Source: WHSW01 sp963742205 (GTDB lineage: Bacteria; Actinomycetota; Thermoleophilia; Solirubrobacterales; 70-9). From it: a DNA stretch of 64,000 bases. The notes under the pieces are model-generated. The model saw only the letters and a program-made list of their open reading frames with translations. It had not been told where the DNA came from and did not search any database. The stretch lies in contig CAVUKZ010000009.1 of the NCBI GenBank assembly GCA_963742205.1, forward strand, positions 248,001-312,000, read 5' to 3'. Positions 57,288 to 64,000 of this stretch are shown here, one piece after another. Each line of letters opens with the position of its first letter. Positions within the stretch are counted from its first letter, which is position 1. The position numbers and the translations under genes were made by a program.

Positions 57288-58031
57288 GTGCTGACCCTTT
57301 GCTACCACGCCGTCGCCGAACGCTGGCCGGCGGCGCTCTCGGTGACCCCGGAGGCCTTCGCGTCGCAGATTCGGTTGTTGGTCGAGCGCGGCTACCGGGG
57401 GGCGACATTCACCGAGGCGGTCCAGCGTCCTCCGGCCGAGAAGACGCTCGTGGTCACGTTCGACGACGCCTACCGATCGGTCATCAACCGGGCGCATCCG
57501 ATCCTCGCGGAGTACGGGATCCCTGGGACCGTGTTCACGGTGACCAGCTTCGCCGGGTTCGACGGGCCGATGACGTGGCCCGGGATCGACGGCTGGCTCG
57601 ATGGGCCGTACGAGCCCGAGCTGGCGCCGATGTCGTGGGACGAGCTCGGCGAGCTCGCGACCTCGGGCTGGGAGGTCGGCTCCCACACCGTGACCCACCC
57701 GCGGCTGACGACGATCGGCGACGACGAGCTCGCTGACGAGCTCGGACGCTCGCGCGAGATCTGCGCCGAGCACATGGGCCACGAGTGCACCTCCCTCGCG
57801 TTTCCGTATGGCGACTACGACGACCGCGTGGTCAGCGCCGCGAACGTCGCCGGCTACACGGCAGCGGCGACGCTCAGCGCGCGGCTGCACCGACCCGAGC
57901 CCTTGCGGTGGCCGCGGGTTGGCGTCTATCACGCCGACGACTTGCACCGTTTCCGAGCCAAGGTCTCGCCCTCGGTGCGCAGGCTGCGGGCGACGCGCGC
58001 TTGGGCCCTTGTCGAGCCGGAGAAGTCCTAG
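57288..58031 (+). CDS. Polysaccharide deacetylase (NodB domain)
   Basis: A 247-residue carbohydrate esterase 4 domain. Metal motif TFDDAYRSV (Asp-Asp) near residues 49-57, SHTVTHPRL near 134-142 and LAFPYGDYDD near 168-177 are in order. It would remove N- or O-acetyl groups from a glycan; no signal peptide is evident, though cytoplasmic examples acting on lipid-linked precursors exist. The GTG start is 5 bases after the epimerase stop. Confidence 0.88.
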   Translation: MLTLCYHAVAERWPAALSVTPEAFASQIRLLVERGYRGATFTEAVQRPPAEKTLVVTFDDAYRSVINRAHPILAEYGIPGTVFTVTSFAGFDGPMTWPGIDGWLDGPYEPELAPMSWDELGELATSGWEVGSHTVTHPRLTTIGDDELADELGRSREICAEHMGHECTSLAFPYGDYDDRVVSAANVAGYTAAATLSARLHRPEPLRWPRVGVYHADDLHRFRAKVSPSVRRLRATRAWALVEPEKS

Positions 58032-59181
58032 ACACGAGGGCCCCCTGCGGGTCCTGGCGCTCGTCGACGGCCTCGGGGTGGCGGGAGGCGGCGAGCGCTT
58101 CGCTCGCCAACTCACGCTGCACCTCGATCCGGATCGCTTCGACCGCATCTACTGCGCGTCCCGCTGGACCGCGGAGGAGGTCGCGGACCCGGCGGCTGCG
58201 CTGGCGATCGAGGAGCTCGAGGAGTCAGGCGTGCGCTTCGTCCGCCTCGAGCGACGATCGACTGTCGGACTGCGCGCCTGGTGGCCGCTGCTGCGCATGC
58301 TGCGCGAGCGGCCCGTGGACATCCTGCACTCGCACAAGTTTGGGTCAAACGTCTGGGGTGCCCTCGTCGCGACCGTTTCGCGCACGCCCGTGTTCGTGGC
58401 GCACGAGCAGACGTGGTCGTTTGAGGGCCGCCCCGTTCGCCGCTTCCTCGACCGGGAGCTGATCGCCCGCCGCGCCGACGCCTTCGTTGCGGTCTCCAGC
58501 GAGGACCGGCGACGGATGATCGAGCTGGAGGGGATCGACGCCGAGAAGGTGCTGTTCATCCCGAACGCGGTCCCCTCCGACACGCCCCGCGCCGGGCACG
58601 ATGTGCGCGCCGAGCTCGGGATCCCTCCGGACGCGCCGCTGATCGGCGCTGTGGCGGTCCTGCGGCCGCAAAAGGCCCTCGACGTTCTGCTCGAGGCAAC
58701 GGCGCGCGCGCGCGAGCGGTTTCCCGAGCTGCGCGTGCTGCTGGCCGGAGACGGGGACGAGCGCGAGCGGCTGGAGGCGCTGGCTGCGTCGCTCAACCTC
58801 GGTGAGACCGTGATCTTCCTCGGCCGCCGGACCGACGTGCCGGATGTGCTCGCCGCGCTCGATATCTCGGTGTCCTCATCGGACTTCGAAGGGACGCCAC
58901 TTGCGCTGATGGAGTCGATGGGGGCCGCGGTGCCGATCGTCGCCACCGGGGTCGGCGGCACACCTGACCTGATCGAGGACGGCGTCCACGGGCTGCTGGT
59001 CCCGCCTCGCGACCCGGCGGCGCTCGCCGGCGCGATCGAGGAGCTGCTGGCCGACCCGGAGCGGCGAGGCGAGATGGGACGTCGGGGTCGCGAGCGGCGG
59101 CGGACCGAGTTCGAGATCGAGGTCGCGGCGCAGCGCTTCGGCGAGCTCTACGAGCGCCTGTACGCCGAGTCGAAGCGCTAG
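58009..59181 (+). CDS. Family 4 glycosyltransferase
   Basis: About 390 residues, GT-B fold: N-domain RVLALVDGLGVAGGGERFA, VDILHSHKFGSN; C-domain FIPNAVPSDTPRAG, AVAVLRPQKALDVLLEA, and the donor motif SSSDFEGTPLALMESMGAAVPIVAT with the E-x7-E glutamates. The start is unclear: no ATG or GTG aligns. TTG 58009 overlaps the deacetylase by 23 bases; CTG 58045 (L-R-V-L-A-L) fits the family start best; GTG 58078 would remove the first strand. It converges with the O-antigen ligase-like gene, overlapping by 4 bases. Confidence 0.88.
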   Translation: MSSRRSPRHEGPLRVLALVDGLGVAGGGERFARQLTLHLDPDRFDRIYCASRWTAEEVADPAAALAIEELEESGVRFVRLERRSTVGLRAWWPLLRMLRERPVDILHSHKFGSNVWGALVATVSRTPVFVAHEQTWSFEGRPVRRFLDRELIARRADAFVAVSSEDRRRMIELEGIDAEKVLFIPNAVPSDTPRAGHDVRAELGIPPDAPLIGAVAVLRPQKALDVLLEATARARERFPELRVLLAGDGDERERLEALAASLNLGETVIFLGRRTDVPDVLAALDISVSSSDFEGTPLALMESMGAAVPIVATGVGGTPDLIEDGVHGLLVPPRDPAALAGAIEELLADPERRGEMGRRGRERRRTEFEIEVAAQRFGELYERLYAESKR

Positions 59182-60653
59182 GCAGTCGAGGGCTCGTCGG
59201 GCGCGGAGTCGTCTCGCTTGACGAGCGACATCGCAAGCATCGCGGGGCCCATCCCCAGGAGCAGCCAGAGCAGCTTGTTGAACTGCTCGGAGGCGAAGAA
59301 GTCGGCTGCGAGGATGCCGGCGAGGGCGACCACCAGCGCGCGGGCCAGGATCTCCATCTGCACGTCGTGGGAACGGGCGAAATTGCGCGCCGCTCGTAGC
59401 GCGCACGCGATCGGGAAGATCAGGATGCCGCAGAACATGACGAGCCCGATCACGCCTTGTTCGGCCAGCGCCTGGAGGTAGATGTTGTGCGCGACCTTCG
59501 GCGTATCGACGATCTGATCGCTGCGGTTCAACCCGCCCGGCTCGAGGATGTAGTGGATCGACGACGGCTCGAAGCTCCCAAGCCCGACGCCCCGGACCGG
59601 TTGAGCCTCGACCATCCGCCACCCGACCTCCCAGAGTGTGGAGCGGCCTTCGGTGTCCGGCACCTGCCCTGGAACCGTCTCGGCGATTCGGTCGCGGATC
59701 GCCGCCGGAGCGAAGGCGGCGAAGAAGACCACCGCGCTCAGCATCAGGATTACCGAGGCGAGGATGGCGCGCCCGCGCCACTTGCGCCCGGCGACCAGGA
59801 TCGCCGTCAGCACGACGACCACGAGCGCGATCACGCCGCTGCGCGATCCTGTGAAGACGAAGCTGAACAGGGCAAGGCCGGCGCTTGCCGTGGCGGCGAA
59901 CTTCAGCATGGGTGACTTGGAAGCGACGGCGACGGCGACGGATAGAACGATCCCGGCGACCAGGATCGTCGCGAGGACATTCGCGTTACCGACCGAGCTC
60001 TCGAGGCGGACCGCCTCGGCGCCGGCCGTCGGGCTCTGGATCAGGCCGTAGAGCGCGGTCACGGCCGTGCCGGCGATCCACGCAGCGAACACGGCCATGA
60101 CGATCCGTCGGTCGCGAACCGCGGTGTAGACGATGACCAGCAGGGTGAAGTTCAGGAGGTAGCGCGACAGATCGGTCAGCGTCTCGCTCGTGCTCTCGGT
60201 CCAGGTGAGGCTCAGCGCGCCCCAGCCGAGGTAGGCGAGCATCAGGTACGTGGCCCCCGCATGGGCCGAGAAGAACGTCTCCTCGTCGCGACGGGTGAAG
60301 ATCCGCGCGAGCCACGCGGTTGCGAGGATCAGTCCAGCCCCCTTGCTGAAGCTGACCGCGGCGCCCGTCGGGAGCGCGAACTCCAGGAAGGCGAGGAACG
60401 TGAACGCGACCAGCCCCACCGGGAGGTTGAGGAAGGAGACGAGGGCGAACGCGAGCCCCATCGTGGCGCCGATCGCGATCTCGGGCTGGATCCCGGCCAG
60501 CACCCCCACGGCCAGCGCCACCGTGGCGACGGTCGCCACGCCGAGCGCCGGGCCGGAGCCGTCCTCGCGCAACCGCTGGAGGACGTCCGACGGGAACCGG
60601 ACCGGAGCCGGTGGACCGATCGACGCACCCGCTGGTCGGGGCTCGGGGCGCAC
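59178..60653 (-). CDS. O-antigen ligase / Wzy polymerase-like protein
   Basis: A 491-residue membrane protein with about 12 hydrophobic segments. Its Wzy_C/O-antigen ligase motif lies in the long periplasmic-side loop: GRSTLWEVGWRMVEAQPVRGVGLGSFE, with the HNIYLQALAEQG segment after it and the conserved Arg and His. It would polymerise or ligate undecaprenyl-linked glycan. The GTG at 60653 directly follows the stop of the Wzz-kinase gene, so the two are coupled. Confidence 0.86.
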   Translation of the reverse strand: MRPEPRPAGASIGPPAPVRFPSDVLQRLREDGSGPALGVATVATVALAVGVLAGIQPEIAIGATMGLAFALVSFLNLPVGLVAFTFLAFLEFALPTGAAVSFSKGAGLILATAWLARIFTRRDEETFFSAHAGATYLMLAYLGWGALSLTWTESTSETLTDLSRYLLNFTLLVIVYTAVRDRRIVMAVFAAWIAGTAVTALYGLIQSPTAGAEAVRLESSVGNANVLATILVAGIVLSVAVAVASKSPMLKFAATASAGLALFSFVFTGSRSGVIALVVVVLTAILVAGRKWRGRAILASVILMLSAVVFFAAFAPAAIRDRIAETVPGQVPDTEGRSTLWEVGWRMVEAQPVRGVGLGSFEPSSIHYILEPGGLNRSDQIVDTPKVAHNIYLQALAEQGVIGLVMFCGILIFPIACALRAARNFARSHDVQMEILARALVVALAGILAADFFASEQFNKLLWLLLGMGPAMLAMSLVKRDDSAPDEPSTA

Positions 60654-62204
60654 TCAGCTGGATCCGCGGTTGGCGGCGGCGGGATGGTCCCGAACCAGCC
60701 GCCGGGGCTGCTCGTAGTAGTAGCCGCGACCGCCGTGCTGGGTCCCGAGGAGCGCGATCCCGGCGGGGGTGACCCCGTTTTCCGCCAGCAACTCACCGAG
60801 CTCGGTCAGCTGCTTGCCGCGGGTGCGCCCCAGCAGGACCACAAGCAGGACCTGGTCGACCGTGGCCGCGAGCGGCAGGGAGTCGACGACCTCACTCAGC
60901 GGGGCGGAGTCGATGACCACGAAGTCGGCGAGTTCGCTCGCCTTCTCGATCATCTTGCGCGAGGTTCCCAGGGAGAGGATCTCGGACGCGAACGGGGCCG
61001 CCTGTTCGGCGAGCAGCAGCCGGAGGTCGGAGCCAAACAGCGGCGACTCCACGAGCGCGTCCTCGAGTTCGACGTCGCCCAGCAGAACGCCGATCACGCC
61101 GACGTCGCTGCTCAGTCCGAGCGTCGAGCCGAGCTCGGGCTTGCGCAGGTCGCACTCGATCAGGATCACCTTGGAGCCGGCGAGCGCAAGCGACTCGGCA
61201 AGGTTGATCGCGGTCGTCGTCTTGCCCTCGGAGGCGGACGCGCTGGTGACGAGGACGGAGCGCGAGTTCTCCGACTCCGGGCGGCTCGCGACGAGCGTCG
61301 CGCGCAGGGCGCGATACGCCTCCACCGCGCCCGGCGAGAGCTGTCGGGGTGAGAGCGGGCGCTTGCCGCGGGTGCCCGACTCCTTTGGCACCCGGGCGAG
61401 AATCGGCAGCCGAAACGTCGCCCGCAGCTGCTCCTCGCGCCGCAGGCGCGGATCCAGAGCCTGGAAGGCGAAGGCGCCGCCGATGCCGATGATCAGCCCC
61501 GCGATCAGCCCGGCGGCGATGCTGATCAGCGGCTGCGGCTCGACCGGATCGGCCTGCGGGGTCGCTTTCGTCGCCTCGCGGAGAGTCGGGTCCGGCGCCG
61601 AGGCGATCAGCTCGAGCTGCTTGATGTCGTTCTGGCCTCCGCCGCTGTTCTCCAGCTGCGTGATCTGCGCCTGGACGTTCGCCTGCAACTCGTCCGTGCG
61701 CTCGGCGATCGTCGCGTCGGCGATCGCGTTCGCGATTGCGGCCGCATCCTCGGGGGTGGAGGCGTCTGCCGTGATCGAGACGATGTTGCTCTCGGCGACT
61801 GGGGTCACCGAGACGTGCTCGAGCAGATCGTCCGGCGAGCCGTCGGCCTCCGGGATCCCCTCGAGGTCCTGCTGGGCGCGGCTGGCGACCTCATGGGTGT
61901 CGATCAGCGCCGCGACGGTCTCGACCGCGCGCAGCGGGTCAACCGAGGTTGAGATCAGCCCGACGCTGACCAGGATCTCGGACGTGTCCGGCACGGGTGT
62001 GACGAGGATCGCTGCCTCGCTCTCGTAGACCTTGTCTGCCCTGAGCACGTAGGCGATCGCCGCGCCGGTGCAGAGCACGACGGCGAGGAGGACGAGCCAG
62101 CGGCGCTCGCGCAGCGTCCGTAGATAGCCGCCCAGACCCCGGTCTTCAGCACGCGGATGCAGCCACGGGGCGTCGGCGGAGCCTCTGGAGGTGTCGTCGC
62201 TCAT
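60654..62204 (-). CDS. Wzz chain-length regulator fused to BY-kinase
   Basis: The 516-residue product has an N-terminal Wzz domain with membrane helices near 36-54 and 226-247, extracellular segment between, then a cytoplasmic P-loop kinase domain (about 280-516). Walker A is SASEGKTTTAINLAE, A' ILIECDLRKPELG and B VVIDSAPLSEVVD. The C-terminus carries a tyrosine cluster (GGRGYYYEQPRR) for autophosphorylation, typical of bacterial tyrosine kinases that control exopolysaccharide export. It is cotranscribed with the O-antigen ligase-like gene. Confidence 0.9.
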   Translation of the reverse strand: MSDDTSRGSADAPWLHPRAEDRGLGGYLRTLRERRWLVLLAVVLCTGAAIAYVLRADKVYESEAAILVTPVPDTSEILVSVGLISTSVDPLRAVETVAALIDTHEVASRAQQDLEGIPEADGSPDDLLEHVSVTPVAESNIVSITADASTPEDAAAIANAIADATIAERTDELQANVQAQITQLENSGGGQNDIKQLELIASAPDPTLREATKATPQADPVEPQPLISIAAGLIAGLIIGIGGAFAFQALDPRLRREEQLRATFRLPILARVPKESGTRGKRPLSPRQLSPGAVEAYRALRATLVASRPESENSRSVLVTSASASEGKTTTAINLAESLALAGSKVILIECDLRKPELGSTLGLSSDVGVIGVLLGDVELEDALVESPLFGSDLRLLLAEQAAPFASEILSLGTSRKMIEKASELADFVVIDSAPLSEVVDSLPLAATVDQVLLVVLLGRTRGKQLTELGELLAENGVTPAGIALLGTQHGGRGYYYEQPRRLVRDHPAAANRGSS

Positions 62205-62351
62205 CTAGGTGTGAGGTTGGGCCCGGGCGCGGATTGTGACAGCACATCGCCGCGTCGCAGGTCGTCGTCGAGCCCACGCAAGCGGCCATTCCTCGTGCTC
62301 ACGGCCCCGGGAGGCCGGTCCACGAGGAACGGAGGACTAGTCTGCGCGCCC

Positions 62352-63491
62352 GTGCGGGTGGCCGTCTTCACTGACTATGTCTATCGGCAGCGCGACGGCC
62401 GACTGTACGCCGAGCGCGCCTTCGCCCTCTTCCTCGCCCGGCTCGGGACGCTTCTCGACCGCCTGGTGCTGGTCGGCCGCTATGGCCCCAGCTCGGAGGC
62501 GGCGCCATACGAGCTCCCGCCCGAGGTCGAGTTCGTCGCCCTGCCGTACTACGAGCGCCTCGGGCCGGGCGTCGCGCTACGCGCGTTGACGGGGGCGGTG
62601 CGGCAGTTCTGGCGGGCGCTCGACGACGTCGACTGCGTCTGGTTGCTCGGCCCCCATCCCTTCGTCGTTCCCTTCGCGGTGCATCGCCGCCTTGCGCAGG
62701 CGCCGGCTCGTGCTCGGGGTGCGCCAGGAATTCATGGAGTACATCGGCAACCGGCACCCGGGGCGACCGGTCTGGAAGCTGGCCGCCCTTGCGCTCGAGG
62801 GGAGCTTCCGGATCCTCGCTCGCTTCTGCGACACCGTCGTCGTCGGCCCGGAGCTCGCGCGGCATTATCGCCACGCGCGGCGGCTCCTGGAGATCAACGT
62901 CTCGCTGGTCGGCGAGGCCGAGGTCGTGGATCCGAGCGCCGACGAGCGGACCTACGACGGCGAGCTGCGCGTCCTGAGCGTCGGTCGCCTGGAGACGGAG
63001 AAGAACCCGCTCATGTTGGCCGAGGTGCTCGCCCTACTGGCGAGCGACGGGCGCGATTGGAGGCTGCGGATCTGCGGCGAGGGGCACCTCGAGGGCGAGC
63101 TCGAGGCGAAGCTCGCCGAGCTCGGCGTCGGCGAGCGCGCCGAGCTGCTCGGCTACGTGCCGTTCGGCGAGCAGCTCGACCGGGTCTACCGCTCGAGCCA
63201 GGTGCTGCTGCACGTCTCGTGGACCGAGGGCCTGCCGCAGATCCTGCTCGAGGGTTTCGCCGCCGCGACCCCCGTCGTCGCGACCGACGTCGGTGGCGTG
63301 CGCGACGCGGTCGGGGACGCGGCGCTCCTGATTCCCGCGGGCGACGCGGAGGCCGCCGCGGACGCCGTGCGCAACGTGGTCGACGACCCCGAGCTGCGAG
63401 AGCGGCTGCGCGCCGCCGGCGAACCGCTATGCCCGCGCGCATACGGCCGAGGCCGAGACGGGCCTGGTGGCCGAGTTCCTGCGCGGCGCCT
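62352..63491 (+). pseudogene. Glycosyltransferase gene with two frameshifts
   Basis: It starts at GTG 62352 (VRVAVFTDYVYRQRDGRLYA), 8 bases after a TAGTCT box. The frame breaks near 62697 (one extra base in GGCGCCGGC) and continues RRRLVLGVRQEFMEYIGNRH, LRVLSVGRLETEKNPLMLAE and VSWTEGLPQILLEGFAAATP. It breaks again near 63417, after which YARAHTAEAETGLVAEFL ends at TAG 63489. Repaired, it is a normal GT4 enzyme of about 380 residues with both E-x7-E Glu region and N-domain. Two errors in one gene favour sequence error, but decay cannot be excluded. Confidence 0.78.
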
Positions 63492-63580
63492 AGCGGGTGA
63501 CTGCGGCGCCGACAGCGGCTGACGGGTTACGATCGGCACCCGCCGCTACCCAGGTGGGCAAACGAATCGGAGGTCGGGTC

Positions 63581-64000
63581 TTGGTACGTATTCGTCGCGA
63601 TAAGGACAGTCCGGAGGCTGAGGCGGAGCTGGCGAGCATCGCCACTCAGGAGGCCGGCCCAATCGACGTTCACGAGGCCCTCTCGGGCGTCACCCAGCAG
63701 ATCGAGGAGATCACCGCGTCGGCCGAGCGCGCCGGCGCCGAGATCCGCGCCGAGGCCGAGGCCGACGCCGAGCGGACCCGCGAGGAGAGCCGGACCGAGT
63801 CCAAGCGCCTGCTGGATGAGAGCCACGCTGAGGCCGACAGGCTGCTCAGCGAGAGCCGCGCCGAGGCCGATCGGGTCACGACCGAGAGCCGGGAGGCGGC
63901 GGAGCGACTACACCAACGAGACCCGCGCCGAGGCCGAGCGGCTCATGAACGAGAGTCGCACCGAGGCCGAGCGCCTGGTCACCGACAGCCGCGCGCAGGC
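63581..64000 (+). CDS. DivIVA-like coiled-coil protein, partial and frameshifted
   Basis: The TTG at 63581 follows a GGAGGT ribosome site (63569-63574) by 6 bases. After a 25-residue lead the protein is an uninterrupted Ala/Glu/Arg coiled coil with an 11-residue period: ESRTESKRLLD, ESHAEADRLLS, ESRAEADRVTT. At about 63903 the frame shifts by one base, and the repeat resumes as ETRAEAERLMN, ESRTEAERLVT. The protein runs past the window end. It resembles DivIVA/Wag31-related or apolipoprotein-like coiled coils of actinobacteria; function unknown. Confidence 0.6.
   Translation, partial: MVRIRRDKDSPEAEAELASIATQEAGPIDVHEALSGVTQQIEEITASAERAGAEIRAEAEADAERTREESRTESKRLLDESHAEADRLLSESRAEADRVTTESREAAERLHQRDPRRGRAAHERESHRGRAPGHRQPRAG

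Overview
The window is 64 kb of very GC-rich DNA, dense with genes and coding on both strands. Gene content points to a high-GC actinobacterium, most likely class Thermoleophilia (Solirubrobacterales-like). The clues are SnoaL-like proteins beginning MSQENVEI, an InhA-type enoyl reductase with a type II fatty-acid set, near-leaderless promoters (a TANNNT box 6-10 bases before the start codon), a tRNA-Val next to a decayed Solirubrobacter-style integrase, and CHRD, DUF1839 and heparin-lyase-like secreted proteins. The taxon is an inference from these traits.

Layout. 1-4.7 kb: a partial gene, a minus-strand PadR-thiolase-YciI unit, a small molybdate-binding (TOBE) protein, a decayed acetyltransferase and a NarL-type two-component pair. 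4.8-12.3 kb: one tight operon for fatty-acid synthesis (fabD, fabH, fabG, acpP, fabF, an acyl-CoA carboxylase carboxyltransferase, an SGNH hydrolase, a MaoC dehydratase, an InhA-like fabI). 12.3-17.4 kb: small membrane and secreted proteins, a Tat-exported phosphoesterase, a SnoaL-like protein and a methyltransferase. 17.6-19.1 kb: tRNA-Val followed by the remains of a 1.4 kb element bounded by a 26-base copy of the tRNA 3' end. 19.1-26.4 kb: stress and SnoaL-like proteins, paired hairpin repeats, a frameshifted penicillin-acylase family gene, a large membrane protein and a CHRD protein. 26.5-38.5 kb: core genes thrS, infC-rpmI-rplT, a SpoU-type rRNA methyltransferase, pheST and argCJBD.

38.5-64 kb is accessory. 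Four paralogues of a heparin-lyase-like family lie around an acetyltransferase, a Wzx-like flippase and a methyltransferase. Next comes a compact seven-gene minus-strand operon (54.9 to 46.8 kb): a phosphopantetheinyl transferase, a carrier protein, an acyl-CoA-dehydrogenase-like flavoprotein, an amino acid:[carrier protein] ligase, DUF1839, a family 2 glycoside hydrolase and a tandem alpha/beta hydrolase. This looks like a full system for activating an amino acid on a dedicated carrier protein and processing it. Beyond it is an exopolysaccharide region: glycosyltransferases, a glucuronyl C5-epimerase-like protein, a polysaccharide deacetylase, an O-antigen ligase/polymerase and a Wzz-tyrosine kinase fusion. 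Together with the lyase-like paralogues this suggests a uronate-containing, possibly glycosaminoglycan-like, surface polymer.

Caution: six single-base frameshifts break otherwise good genes (near 23614, 39753, 55368, 62697, 63417 and 63903). They may be real decay, or assembly errors in a draft contig.
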